Shown: positions 11,713-24,870, counted from the stretch's first letter. The stretch is DNA of 64,000 nt from Antedon mediterranea (GCF_964355755.1 NC_092674.1:5649001-5713000); one strand, 5' to 3'. The notes: generated from the sequence alone by a model not told the origin. Made by a program: numbers and translations.

Positions 11713-12789
11713 CATACATAAATTACAGATAGTTTTATTATATATTTCTTATATTTTCTTTTATAAATTTTGAAACTCATATTTCCCATGAACTGGATGA
11801 ATCTGTTCTGTATCTTATGTATCTGTGCTGTAACTATTAGCTACGTTATGAACTTTAAATACAGGTCAAATGAGTCAACACAATAGTAGATAAAATTTAT
11901 TAAAATATAATATCTATAATTGTATTCTCAGTTCAAAGAATAACATAAAAAAGAAGTTAATAGCCTCATAAAAACATTTATCCTTGAAAAATGTGAATTA
12001 AATAAATGAAGACAAACTGTCACTGATTCTTTGCTGACTGTGCAGATATTGTTCTTTCTGTTGTAGAAAAACGCAATAATTTCTTTTGTGAAAAGCAGTA
12101 AATGTTTCCTCCAGCTAAATTTTTGTTGACAAATAGACAATGATAGTGATTGTTGTTGAGTCTTCCAACAATTCACCCAATCTTTTATAAATGTACACAC
12201 ACTGGCCTGGAGGTTTTTTATGATTTGTTTTCAACTCAGTTAAAATTCTCCCAGGCTCGAATTGTCCAATTCAGTCCAATTACAAAAGCTATTATAAAAA
12301 AATATGTCGGGAAAGGAAGGCGAAATGTAGGAGGAGGCCATTGGTCAAATCTGACTCACATGTCTGTTAATGTTATAGGCAATTTGCATAGATTAATCAG
12401 TAGCAGATATACATTAACAGGATAGGTGTGATATTCAAAATTTTAGTATCAATTCAAAACCTCGTGGGAATCACAAACTCATTTACATGGGAAAATTATC
12501 ATTTTTATTAAATTAAATTAGCACAAGATGTAACTGACATATTGTTCTAGAAAATTTAATTTTTGTCAGAGCTTTGATTTGTAGTTTTTAATTAGAATGC
12601 AAATGTGTTTTATGTTCAGAAAGTTAGAGTAGAAAAATTAACATAAAAAAGAAAAATGTTCTGAAGAGTTATCTGTAGTATTCAGAATTTATTTGAAACA
12701 AAATTTATTCGGTTTTAAAGTCATTTCACGAGTGTCTGTATCCGTGACGTACAAACGACATTGACGATTTTCCCGTACGTATCAAATTT
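11713..12789. other. Non-coding, nothing recognised
   Basis: Overlapping open frames on both strands (about 11928-12425) lack splice context and recognisable protein features. No repeat is evident. Confidence 0.35.
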
Positions 12790-13100
12790 GAATTTTAAAA
12801 GTTAGTCTAGATAAATTTTATATTTTTGGATAAAATGTATGATGTCTGCTGTAAAAATTGACCGGTACAAAAACCCCAAAAACATGATTTTCATCCACAT
12901 TTGGAAAGTTAGAAATCTATCACCAAAAAAGAAAACAACATTGCTAATTTTTTAAAGTTAGTCTAGATAAATTTTATATATTTGGATAAAATGTATGTCT
13001 GCTGTAAAAACTTGATACCACTATCTAAAAGAAAATGTTCATCCACATTTGGAAAGTTCAGAAATCCATAACCAGAAGAAAAGTCCTAGTCTCAGTACCA
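12790..13100. repeat. Two-copy tandem duplication, ~156-bp period
   Basis: AAAGTTAGTCTAGATAAATT followed by TTATAT(T/A)TTTGGATAAAATGTATG begins at about 12798 and again at about 12954. Both copies continue through GTCTGCTGTAAAAA and end in TTCATCCACATTTGGAAAGT plus an AGAAATC word. Small indels separate them. The two units are clearly homologous and non-coding. Confidence 0.85.
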
Positions 13101-13720
13101 ATACTTTACAATTTGCAACGTTAAACATTGTCTTAAAACATGACCAATATATAATATATTGTATTTTAGTAGAAAACATGTAGATAAAATGTAAAAATCA
13201 CGTAACTAGCCTTAGAAAAGCCAATCTGTTTTAGAAGCCCTGAGCTGAATCATGCATCCACACGCTCCACCATGATGAAAATCATCTTCAAGGGGTAACC
13301 TGTCATCATTCCAACCACACTTAGATAATGATCAGCCACGCAAAATATGAATACCGGCCAAGTAAAACTATTAAACTACATCGTAGTGCTTATGGCCAAC
13401 AGTCGCGTACACCTATTCAGTCGTAAAGTTACACATCTTGTCTTTCAATGCATGTTAATTTTGACCATTATTATTTTTTATTTTCATACTCTTCAGAGTG
13501 ACATTACTGCGTAACAGCCTTTATAGACTTGTCCTGGTTTTTGGGTGATTCATCTTGTTGGGAAAAATATAAGTCGAGGACATTAATGAATGCAGTTTTT
13601 TTCTAGATAAAGGTTACATTAAGTTTAAATAAATTTATTTCAAATAACAATGTATTTATTACAAATTAAAAACTTTTTTGAAAATGTGATTATAAAGTTC
13701 TTCCTTTCCTCTATTAGGTT

Positions 13721-13846
13721 TTACAAAAAAAGTGTGATGTGCTCAAATATTGTAGTGATAAGGCTAAATATGGTAGTAAAATGACATCATCAGGTTTATA
13801 TATGGGCACATCACATTTTTTTGTCGCATAAAGACAGAGCTTTATA
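13721..13846 (-). mobile_element. MITE-1, copy lacking one terminus
   Basis: The internal MITE-1 sequence (AAAAAAAGTGTGATGTGCTC, then TGACATCATCAGG, then GGGCACATCACATTTTTTTG) ends in GACAGAGCTTTA. The outer left inverted repeat (CTCTGTCTACACTATC) is absent, and the GATAGTG word of the right repeat is also deleted. It has the same internal orientation as the copy at 7727. Confidence 0.75.
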
Positions 13847-13868
13847 ATATAAATGTTTGATTAATATA

Positions 13869-14052
13869 CAAGCCTGTAGCCAGAATTGTTTAGGGTGCAT
13901 GGTTCCACAAATAAGGCAAAAATCGTCATAAGCTTGGTAAATCACGCCTTTTTCTCATAACTTCTGCTGTTACAGTAGTTTCTCATTTGAAAAGTGCACT
14001 GCAGGAAAAGCTGGGTTTGGTCGCACCCTCAATATCACCCTGGCTAGATATA
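13869..14052. mobile_element. Decayed inverted-repeat element of the GTAGCCAG family
   Basis: The left end GCCTGTAGCCAGAATTGTTT with AGGGTGC is mirrored on the right by GCACCCTCAATATCACCCTGGCTAG. The ends resemble the better-preserved element at 30219-31044 (ends CAGGCCCGTAGYCAG). About 180 bp, no coding potential. Confidence 0.5.
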
Positions 14053-14567
14053 ACAACTAGTTTACAGTGAGAGGCTCTTTAATGCTGCTCGGGGGCCCCT
14101 CAGCTCTAGCCCCTGAGTTTAACCAATGAACACTCATAGACATACAGTACAAGAAAAGCCTGATCACTGCCACATTTTCCTCTATATATTTATTGGCCAT
14201 ATCAAACATCTGGGATTGAAACATATCATAAATTATCTACTTCAACAATGATTAGTAATTAACATTTCAAGGAGCATGGCTGACTGCTTTGTCTGGGATC
14301 GCCACATAATTTTCTGCATCAGGTACTTTTTTTTATTGAACCAGTGACTTAGCCTACAAAACTTAGTGTAGTTCAGTAGCCAATGTCCTGTCATAATTCT
14401 TTTGCATATTTCGATTTTTCAAATAAGTTGTTTTGAAACATACAATGAAATTAATTGGTAAATATAATAGATGTTGAGTTGTCCAAAGCAAGGTTCATGT
14501 CTTCTGGTTTTGATGTCTGGCCACTTAGATACGCTGTTTCACTTGTACTCTAATTACCCAGGGAGAG

Positions 14568-14980
14568 TGCTAGATCCAGGGCACTTCCAACTGAACTGGG
14601 TTGTATTCCTTGGGATTAACCTCTGGAGAAGCTGATATCCCAATATCGTAATTCCATGGATCGTACAATGACTGTATTATAACCGATGTTGACAGTCTGT
14701 AGTTGTATTGTGTTACAAAATAATGTAAACTGAATGTTGTTCTGACAGTCATTCTCAAACGTTGAATTAACCAAATTGAACGTCTGATAACAATTGTATT
14801 AATGCACCACTCAATGACTTTAACGGTTTTCTGTGTAGCACTGTGTTTCTGAAATAGATTACACTGTTCCGTGAAATTAATAGGTAATGACATAGGTTGA
14901 TGGATATGTGAAATTAAAGACATATTAGTGTTGGGGTTTTTCTCATATTCTTTTCCTTTATAGTTTTTACATTTTGACAT
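14568..14980 (-). CDS. Unidentified open frame, possibly containing an exon
   Basis: A 136-codon minus-strand open frame, among the longest non-repetitive ones in the window. Its first half is low-complexity. A plausible acceptor (AATCTATTTCAG) precedes codons for KHSATQKTVKVIEWCINTIV at about 14855. From there the composition looks more like protein: TVRTTFSLHYFVTQ, then SLYDPWNYDIGISASPEVN, then NPVQLEVPW before the stop. I do not recognise a family. No strong donor precedes the stop. The CCTGG|GTAATT site lies just past it. It could be a terminal exon, a decayed transposon frame or chance. Confidence 0.25.
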
Positions 14981-15373
14981 TTACCATATTAGTCATGCAT
15001 ACAGACCCGTTACCAATATATGAATGACACAGACGAAACTGTTTTCAAAATACTGTCAAATACTATTATTTTCTTTATTCAACTTGTTTTGCCACAATGT
15101 TGAAATGATAGTTTTTGAAATAAATATGTGCTTAATTTCCGCTTTATAAAAAGTGATTTTGCAATGATGATATCTTGAAGTTCCTCACTGTTAGATATCA
15201 ACATTTTCTTTGAAGCTTTCGTACTTTGTATTCCAATGAATTATATTTGTGTCTACGAACGTGGTAAATGTAGCGCCCTCAAAGTACTTAACCGATATTT
15301 GGAACATAGAACATATTGAACATGTTATAATATCATATAAGTGATGGTTCATTTCCCGTAGATAAGTAGTTCA

Positions 15374-16008
15374 TTAAAGCCCCATTCCCTACGTTTTTTA
15401 GATCTAATTTAAGATCACAAACTATATTTAATGTAAAAATAATACTATATGGTCCTATTGCGATAACTTTTTTCGTCTTTAAACGGTTAAAAATGTGAAA
15501 AATAAGTCGATTCTAATAATTATAGCGGCCCGCTATAAATCCCAAAATGCATTGCGCGCGGATTGATATTTTTGTTTTTCACCTGTAATTCGCCCACTTT
15601 TCGATCGATCGTGAGGCCAAAACAAATGGAAGACTCCTAACTTTTCAGCGAAAATACCGGGTTTTCCCCAATTTGTATCAACGGAGTCTGGCAAAAATAG
15701 AAAGACAATTAATGCAGCAACTATACAATGTCAGGCTAGGTATATAGCTCGCGTACGATGTTCGTACGTTACCGATGTTTACCAGCTAGGCCTACAAAAC
15801 TAAGCCTAGCTAGGCTAGGCCTAAGACCGTCCACGAGAGGTCGATCGCCGCGAGCTACTTAGGTAGTGCATTGTTTCTCACTTTTTATCATAATTTACCA
15901 TAAAACGTACATTTAAGACAAGGAATGACATGGTTTAATGTTTTTAAAGTGATATATATGTATTATTTTCCAAAAAAACGTCCAAAATTGCAGGGAAGGG
16001 GTCTTTAA
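15374..16008. mobile_element. TTAA-flanked inverted-repeat DNA element, ~635 bp
   Basis: The left boundary reads TTAA|AGCCCCATTCCCTACG and the right boundary AGGGAAGGGGTCT|TTAA. On the opposite strand the right end is TTAAAGACCCCTTCCCTGCA. TTAA duplications are the hallmark of the piggyBac and Kolobok superfamilies. The interior is unusually rich in CpG and restriction-like palindromes (GCGGCCCGC, GCGCGCGG, CGATCGATCG, and AAGCCTAGCTAGGCTAGGCC near 15800-15820). It has no open frame for a transposase, so it is non-autonomous. The superfamily is inferred from the TTAA flanks only. Confidence 0.75.
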
Positions 16009-16851
16009 GAAAAGTAATGTTTATATCGGTATATTATCATTTTCATGGAAATGTTGGTTATTATAAGCATGTTAGTGAATCCAAATTAGGTTGTAAATCC
16101 TTCATCTATTTATTTTGTGCTTATTCATTTATTATTTCATTGGGTCATTTATTTATTTATTCATTCATCGCTCATTTTATACTAAAATTTTCATTCATTT
16201 TATATCTCGTAAATTGATTAACTGTACATGTTGATTTTAAATTTTAAAAATCTCTCAAATTAATTGCACCATGGGAACTCAATTCAAATAACATTTATGC
16301 TGTTAATTGCACAAAGATTTTGAACAGGATGTTACTTTCTTATTTGTCTCTCTCTACTTATCAGCTTGTTCGTACAGTTCATATATCAATTTTTCCATCA
16401 ATCTATTTATCGATCCATGTGTCTCAAATTTGGTATCACTTCTCATCATTTCTTTTATTACAAATAATTTTTCCGTGTTCATTCTAAAAAAATTGGTCTA
16501 TTTTTACAGAAGTATAATTATTAATGTAATAAAAGCCGTAAAATAATTATGAGTATGTTTGCGATAGAAGTATAAATGTCAGTGAGCATGATATTTGAAG
16601 CCTTTTAATGTAGGTTACTAGCTTTTAAGTGCCATATTGGAAAGTCTAGATGTACTCTTGTATTTTACCTTAATAATTGCAGTATATGTCATTGAACTTT
16701 TACCTAGTTTCCCAGGTCTTGCTTGGGTAGATTTTCTTGCAAACGGGAGGTTGCATTGGGGGATCTAGCTGAATATGCACTTTCAGCCTTTCATAGAACT
16801 TGTATTACGCATTTAAAGAGATCTGAAATTGTTGTAAACATTGATACATAC
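16009..16851. other. Low-complexity TTTA/TTCA-rich non-coding DNA
   Basis: Positions about 16110-16200 are interrupted TTTATTTATTCATTCATC simple sequence. This produces spurious hydrophobic open frames at 16017-16217 and 16307-16546. Nothing else is recognised. Confidence 0.5.
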
Positions 16852-17008
16852 TTGTGTTGGTTGAGGAGGCAGCAAAAGCTTTGACATGTCAGTTCTTTTC
16901 CAATTCTTGACCTGGTGGCTCTGATGCGTCGATTTCCTTATCCTATTGTTACTGCTGGCACTATGGTAATTGGAACCTATCCTAATGCTACTGCTAATCT
17001 GATTGGTT
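16852..17008 (-). CDS. Candidate 157-nt internal exon (Ser/Asn/Arg-rich)
   Basis: On the minus strand a strong acceptor (CTCCAATCTCTGTTCCTTATAG) ends at 17009. A consensus-like donor (CAA|GTATGT) starts at 16851. The 157 nt between them contribute one base to a split codon and then 52 open codons. The peptide begins TNQISSSIRIGSNYHSASSN and includes a basic stretch (NRIRKSTHQSHQVKNWKR) and a Pro-rich end (LLLPPQPTQ). It looks disordered and soluble. The opposite strand is open in the same codon register (RRFPYPIVTAGTMVIG...). The splice sites favour minus but do not settle it. I do not recognise the protein. Confidence 0.4.
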
Positions 17009-17108
17009 CTATAAGGAACAGAGATTGGAGGGAATTTATTTATGCCACTTATTATAATCAACGAATCTGGGGAATACTAAATAGTCTGTCAAAAATAGAT
17101 ATCAAAAA

Positions 17109-20100
17109 GTAGTTTAATTTCATTTTAGATACGGTATCAAAGGGAGAGTGTGCACCCCTAACGCTAACCCCCTTGGTCCACACCTTCTATTGCCAGTGCT
17201 GATTATTATGTGATTATTAGGTTTTTACATACAATTAACTCTCTTTACTATATTCTAAACATTCTAATTTTATTATGATACAAGCATTTTTCTTAATTAA
17301 TTTATGATGAGTCATAATTAATTTGTGTCTATTTTTGCATTGTTCTTTATCCCCGATATTAATTTCCCAAGCAAAACTCATTACCAAGCAAAGCAAATTT
17401 ATCTAGCAAAACTTTTGTTTGTCTGTATGTCACGTATCTTCTTGGATTTTAATATCACAATCTCACAGTCTCAATTTACAGATAATGGTAACCACAGTTA
17501 CTACATGTTTCAAACCAATTAGGGTATTTGTAGCAAACGAAATGAGTGAATATTTGGTGTAATTTAAGCATATTTTGAATCAAATTGCAGCGTTCATTTA
17601 AAGATGTCCATCAAGTATTTTGCTTGATTTAATCAGTTATTTTTCGTGCGGACATGTTGTCTAATATAATAAATTCCATAACATTCTTTGAAATGTAATA
17701 ATATAGAAATGCATTTACATTTTGTTTCATTCTGAAATACATAAAAAAAATGCCTCATGTTATATATATATTTATGTATATTTATTTGTATTGCGGATTT
17801 TAACAAGTTATTTAAAAGATGGTTTTTATCCACAAACACAGGACCTTCGTTTACAATCATTTTTGGACATGGTTATAGTCACTGTCAATACAGGTGCATA
17901 TTCAAATTAAGCTAGGATATGCATATGTATAAGGTTGGGCTCATTACCATACAGCACAGTTGAAAACAATATTGTACATTCTGTCAAAACCTAAATTTTA
18001 TAGAGAAAGCAATTGTAACAATGGTTAAATTTACCAAGTCCAATGTGAACAAGACTCAATACAACTTGCTAGTGTCTATCTATATATCTATGTCAGTGAG
18101 CTTAGTGGAAATTGGGAGCTGATGATTATGAGATGAGAGCAGATGGTTAGGAGAAGTGAGGCAGATGGCAACCAATACACCAGTAGCCATTAAAATCGAT
18201 AACAACCGAAGAAGAAGCCAAAGAAGAAGCTATTAATATACTATCTATTTTTTTATCTCAGTGCAGAACCAACAGAAAGATAATTGGCCAATTAACAAAC
18301 ATAATCTAACAATAGAAAACTTGACAGCGTCACAGTTTTGGTAACTGGTGTAAGAATTGAACCCGAGATTCTACATTTAAGGTAAGCATATGTTCAATAC
18401 ATTTGCATTTTACATACTTTTTTCATTTAGAATGACAAACCAAATAAAAAAATTATGTAGACAAATAATTAGTGGTATAATTTTAGATGCATCTCTTAGG
18501 AATAGAACATTTAAAAATCTTAGAATGGCGGTAAGCTGTCCAGTTTCCATCACATAATCTGATTCATCAAAGTTATTTTTATCATACAGTTTTAATATTT
18601 CTTATTATCAATCACAGACATCTTTAAATGATGTATGTAAATATTGATATAAAAAATGAATTCATGTTACCAAATTCTTTCCCTTAAGAATAATAATATA
18701 AATCTGGAATATTTTTTTTTAATACTTTATCGCACAGAAGCTTTCAGTTTTAAATTAACATGCCAATATTGATCATGTCAATTCTTCTGATTTTGAAGCA
18801 CAGTGACATAACACAAAATGAAAAGGACCATTTGCCAAACTGGGGTTTGCTAAAGGTTTTCTCAATTTTTCCTTCATATTTTACTTGACATACACTTAAT
18901 AAAGTAGTCTTCGCTCTGAAAATGTAAACATTTACAAATAAGAACCCTTTTTGGAGCTTTGTTCAGACACACTTTATAGTAACTGTCATGCTTAAGCTGA
19001 TCCGAATCATATCAGCTGTATGTTTGTGTGTAATCAGTTCTTATACCTCTGTCATTAAACCCCAATGTCACGTACTCCAACGTACCTTTGAAATACCACC
19101 GATAGGTCAATTTGACTAACTTTTCTCCAATAAGCACAGCACATCAGAGATATATCGGTTTTTTAACCGGTGTTAATTTTACGTTTGAATGCAGAATAAG
19201 CTAGACTGAATAGTGACTGCAATTTATCTCTAATAAAGAAAAGAGCGGTTTAACCTAACTTTAATTGAATACCAGATATTTTTTGCCAGGATAAGAAACT
19301 AATGTTTAAAGCAGTAATGGAGCATGCATGATGTGTCTCTCTTTATCTTGTTATACATGATTCTGATTGTGGGGGAAAATTTGTTTTTGGTGCCTTTCTG
19401 CTTGTGGCAGTGCTGATGGGAAGACATTTCTGTAATTCTGTAACATTTAAAAGCTATTTGAAAAATGAAAATGAAAGATTAATTTGATCTTTACTATTGC
19501 TCATCACATATGGGGTGCCTCGAGAGCCTTGATTATATCAAGTTATATGAAATCATTACAGAAAGAATCTCCCTGCAAATGTCAAATCTTAAAATAATAA
19601 AAATGACTGATCAGGCCTTGTTAACCGTGCTTGTTTTCATGCATTGGGCTAGAAGATTACTTATAGTTACATGCCGTTTTTCCAGGGTGTCATTTGGCTT
19701 TATTTAATTAGGGTATTCACTGTTTTATTCTGTTGAGTATTTAGTTAGTGTCTTGACTGTTAAGTAAGAAGTTTAATTTAATTAACATTAGAGAAATTTA
19801 TGTTGAGCACAAAAGTTACGATAATTTTGGGTAATTTATTGAGCATATTATTAGAAATTTAGATATAAGAATGTTAATATAAAATGGAATTAGGACTTGC
19901 AGTAAATTACAAACACACATAAAAAATCTTTATTAAATATTTTATTATTCACATTATTGTTCTGTTAGATTGGAAAAAAAATATATGCGTTCAGATGTTA
20001 AGTGTTGATGTTTTTCTTCTTTAATTTATAACTTTTATTTTTTATTGAGCATTATAAGAAGTTTTTGACAATAAAATGTATATGTAGTATATAATATATC

Positions 20101-22197
20101 GCATGGTATAAAAATACAACACATAAAAACTTGTGTGCTTTTGAATGTCCTCGTAAAATACTATAGTTTATGTATGTACAATGTGTTACACAGAAATAAA
20201 AACGATTGTGAGTTTGTTGTATTTTATGAGGATTTATTTGCGGCAAGTAATAAAAACAGTTTGAAAAAATGATTTGATGTTTTAATGCATTTATCTTATG
20301 TAATATGAAATTTCTTAGTTCATATTATTGCAAATGGTTCCACTTGATCTTAAGGTTATTTATTTAAATTTGTATCCTAAAATTGACTATTTTATGAGAA
20401 TTTGACATTTTATAGTTTTCAGATAGAATTTGAATAAACACCAATTAGTGCTAACTCATCTGAAGGCACTATTTATATAATAGTACCTGGCGAAGCTATA
20501 TTCCATTTTGAATTGAATTTTAACCTAAAATTGTTATTGTTTTCAGAGATAATTTAAACAAATCAGAGGACAATAAATATCTCTTAGTGCCTCTGAGAAA
20601 GCTCTACTAATTGTTTAATAGTACCAATGCAAAAACTAACTTTAGGTAATGTATAAAAAAAAACTGTTACGAGAATGCTCAAGCAAATGAATGATATTTG
20701 CAAAGGAAAGCGTTTGATTTATTCTAACTAAATGGCGCAATTTAACTATCTGTCACATTTCTTTGAATCTTAAGATTTACCGTAAAACGGCACGTCCAAT
20801 TTGTCACCATCATGAAAATGTCATTCATACTTATCAACGTGGCCAATAATTCTGTCAAGAACTTTACCTTCTTTTCAAAGCTAAATAATTTACCGTAACA
20901 TTTCATGATGGAAGACAAATCGTGATCAGGATTAGTTTCATTCCGTATCTATCAAGAAGTAAATAAAATACCGAGTCTAAACGGTAATTTCTATCACCTA
21001 GACCGCAGAGAAAACTAAGAATTGATTGACGGAGAGATGATCCATTTATTGGATAAAAGTTAATGGATCGATGATTACCTGAATGATAAATGAGAAAACA
21101 AAACCAGATAAATACGAATGATTTAATACATTATAGTTTATTTCTCAATTTACCTCTTGATTTATTTATAGAATAAGTGAGATACATAGAAGCTTTTTTT
21201 TTAATGGAGTGCAAACTAGTGATAAACCTTTACTAAAGTAGGTAACTTTGTCCCTTACTTTTATAATTGGGGTATTAATGGGGATGGGTTAGACTAAACA
21301 TGTTCAGATTATGACCGTTTTATCAGGTATTTCATGGCCATCAGCCAACCCGTTACCTCTTCTCTTTTAAATTTGAGAACATTTTCTCTTATATTTACCT
21401 TAAACCTAACTCTAATGTGTTCAATGTTTTATTAAAGTTTTAAAAAAAATAAACATCTGAATGTACCATACACAAGGGTAATGTTGTGGGTACAAATTAT
21501 AAACTACTTTTTAAAATATATTTTTGAACGTACACTATTAATATTATAATATGTAAGTTAGCGCCTCCTGGTTTATAAAATCCTGGACCCACCCCTCACA
21601 TCAGATTTCATTAGAAGACAAAACTAAGAAAAATTTTTAATTAATGAAGGCCAATGACTTTAGGTACATTTCTTGACACTTCATATTATCTTAATTTTGT
21701 GTTCAAATGATATTGATTAATACGTTTGTAAGTTTTAAATATGCATTCCCTCGAGTATCGCCCTTTTTCCTGTCCTTATCTCCTGAGAGACCATGTCCCT
21801 TGTGCCTCTTCTCGTTGGACGTCAATACCAATCCTTGTCATTTGTAAAGAGAGCCGTCTTTAAACAATTTTAGGAAGCTACAATATGTGTAGTTCTATCA
21901 GTATGTTTCATTTGCCTTAGATGTGATTAGTAAGTTAAGATGGTAGTAAAATTATGTGTCAGTGTTGAAAGTTGTTAAAATAATCAGCATCAAATCGTTA
22001 CCAATTAAGAATAAGAAACTTCCAGTTGACACCGGTATCAGAGCTTAACCCCTAAACACTCATAGCCTTATGAATCACATTATAGTTCTACTATAAACAT
22101 TTTTATCTTGTTTTCGGTAACAGTATAGAACTCAATGTTTTATATAATTATACTGACATCAAACTAATCATTTCAAACTATTATTATAAATGTGTTA
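17109..22197. other. Long non-coding stretch with a decayed tRNA-like SINE at ~18330-18420
   Basis: About 5 kb without supported exons. On the minus strand at about 18330-18420, TCTCGGGTTCAATTC matches a tRNA B-box and is preceded by a degenerate tRNA-like arm. This is a decayed SINE head resembling the one at 58500. Positions 20690-21070 are less AT-biased and contain words such as TTACCGTAAAACGGC and TTGATTGACGG, so they may be regulatory. The remainder is AT-rich and unremarkable. Confidence 0.4.
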
Positions 22198-22318
22198 GTA
22201 AGGTACGCATCTAAGCTGTAATCTATTGTAATATTAGAAAACTGTTTTATTGTATTTTTTTTTTGGTAAGGTATGTATCTATCTATTTCAAGTAATCTAT
22301 TGAAATATTATTAGTTAA
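22198..22318. repeat. Two-copy tandem duplication, ~69-bp period
   Basis: GTAAGGTACGCATCTA...GTAATCTATTGTAATATTAG at 22198 is repeated as GTAAGGTATGTATCTA...GTAATCTATTGAAATATTA at about 22267. A poly-T run separates them. Non-coding and moderately diverged. Confidence 0.6.
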
Positions 22319-24638
22319 GTTATGGCAATAATTATTTCACCTCCTCTATTGTCTATAGTAAATCCTGAAGCGCGCCATCTAAAGCTTCTTGCATGCACTA
22401 TGCTAATATTATGGTTAACTGTTAGAAAGTATACAAATGTCATAGCCAGCAGGAGTTACAGAATAATGAGGGTTATCTTAGTCCAGTAATCCTTAATCAT
22501 ACGTAGGTGCGTTATAAACTCGGTAAATTGAAAGTAAATTAAACCATTTCTCTGTAGCAACTGGACAATATCCAACAATATTCTAAAATCTGTGTCAATT
22601 TCAGTACATACGAGCTGAGCCTATCTTGCGCTTCGGGAAATTTTACTATACTTTCTTTAAAAAAGAGAAAGGTAAAGAGTGGAGTTAATCTGACTCATAA
22701 TAATCAAGTAGGTTAATTTATTTTAATGTTATATTAGATCCAAAACAGCATTTTTTTTTGTTGTGGCATCAATGCCACATTCAGACTATTTTGGTTCTAT
22801 GGAACGAAAGACAGAGCCTTTCAACTCTTTATACGGTTTTGTGAATTGGGACAAATGTGAATATAGCTTAACCTTAGTTAACAAAAGTCTTTAATTGGAG
22901 ACATATTTGTAGTCAGTTGACAAAATATTGTTCCACCCCTGAAATTACTTAAGCAATCTTCAGTCACTGTTGTTGACTCACAGAAGCTCGATAGTAAAAT
23001 CAGTTTAATTTTATATGATTGATTGCCTAAAGTTGACAACATTTTTAAAGCTTGAAAATTGGTAATTATAGATATAATCAAAACTAATAATAAATGATGT
23101 ATATTAATGGAAAATGATTGCGAATTTATCAACCTCATTTAAGTGATTTTGTAGAGTAACTTTCACTTTCTCATTCAGCCCATCCCAAAACATCTTCTTA
23201 TCAACAAGTTTTTAGGCTACATATGAGGGATCTGACATCTTTTAAAATTAAATTCTTGGTCAAAACAAGTTTTACTGGAATGCTCCAATGGTGGTACTAA
23301 TGTACTGTAGTACCAGGATTGTATGTTGGTTACATTTGACCTATTTCTATTTTACAGGATAAAAGTTGATCTAATCTGGTCAAGGATTCCACACCTGACG
23401 CTCTCCCTCCCCTTCCTTCCATGCGGGGCAAGATTTTCAAAGTTAATATTAAATCCATTTCATTTTCTATTGGCCTTATCACTGGGTAACTTGCACTTTT
23501 TATTTTCTAAATCTTCCAGATTGGCGTTACAGCCAAGGAGAAAGTACTGGTCCGTCTATCTATTTCTCCATATTTGAGGTGGCTAGACATCGGCACATAA
23601 TTGTGATAGCAAGTTCTCATTAATAACTTTCGGTTTGCCAACTTGATGATCGATATTTTCCCATGCCTTTACACACTGGCCTCCAATAGACTAATCTAAA
23701 AAGTAATTGGTCGCATAATGACATTTTTAAATGTACCTTCTATCTTAAAACTTTCATAAAATTTTACTACAGATTCATGAACTCGTGTACAAAAAGTATT
23801 TGTTGTATTAATTTGTACAAAAAAGTTTTTTTTCATGTTTTATATTGAACCTTAAACATTTTTTTCGTATTAATTTTTCAACTTCTGTCTTTCTCCTAGG
23901 CCCCTTGTTGCAAACTATTTAGATGACTAACTTGCAACCTGTTCCTACCTCTAAGTTGTACACTTGCAGATAATTTTACCTGTCCTCGCGGGATACTATG
24001 CGTAATTGTTGTTTATGTAACAATAATTTCTTTGGAGAATGGTTTGATAATTAATACTTCAGTTTTATTATTACCATATTTTGTCATAAAAAAGTCTGCA
24101 GTTAAACAAACATTTTTGTGTGTTTTTAATTCATTTTTTAAAGTTTTATTTTTATATTCTCAAACATATATTTTGATAATAATAGCAAAGTATGAATAAA
24201 AGTAACATTATTATTATTGGCCCTAGATAGAAGTAGATCATGTCTCACAAAGATCCAAAAATAAATACATTAGGCCTAAACTTATAACTAGTTATATGTA
24301 TATTAAAAAGAAACATGTTGTTTGATTAATATTTAACTACGTTGGAAAGCCTTGGAAAGAGCATTATCAAAATTACATTTATGGTTGGAAAAATATTTAG
24401 TATGTATGATATCCATCTTCTCTGTAATAATACACTAATGTTTATTCAGCATTACAGTTTTGAATATATCAGTTTTTAAAATTATATACTTATGTTATAC
24501 TTATTACTTTATCGATTTAGCCTAAAGAAATGGGTTATGTAGGACCTCCCCTGCACAATCAGGTGGTTTCACTAACTGCAGTATAAGTAGGGGAATCCCC
24601 TACAGCCTACCTGACAGGAATAATATTTCATTTTCGGT
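22319..24638. other. Non-coding, nothing firmly recognised
   Basis: A TTCTATTTTACAG acceptor-like word at 23356 precedes a 23.36-23.58 kb open segment (ending RLALQPRRKYWSVYLFLHI), but there is no matching donor and the composition is low-complexity. A 17-bp palindrome, GTAGGGGAATCCCCTAC, lies at about 24586-24602. Confidence 0.35.
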
Positions 24639-24870
24639 TTATTTATAAAATACATAAAAAGAAATAACAAGAAACAAAAAAAATAAAATAAAAAGCAAAA
24701 AAATTATGCAAAATGATAATTCATATTTGCAAAAATTAATGCAAATAGTAATGGAAAAAAAGTCTAAATAAAATTTAAATACAAATAATGCAAAAAATAA
24801 TATGCAAATCATTATGCAAATAATAATAAGCAAAATCATTATGCAAATTATAATGCAAATCACAAGTGGA
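24639..24870. promoter_or_regulatory. Octamer (ATGCAAAT) cluster in A-rich low-complexity DNA
   Basis: Five exact ATGCAAAT words lie at 24739, 24802, 24814, 24841 and 24853, plus near matches (ATGCAAAA) at about 24706 and 24788. Two pairs are spaced exactly 12 bp apart. ATGCAAAT is the binding site of POU/Oct homeodomain proteins. The regular spacing and the A-rich context suggest it may instead have arisen from a degenerate 12-bp simple repeat of the ATTATGCAAATA type. The function is untested. Confidence 0.5.

Noticed and set aside
23357-23577. Exon after TTCTATTTTACAG ending in RKYWSVYLFLHI
   Set aside because: There is no credible donor, and the open frame is dominated by Leu/Phe from T-rich sequence.
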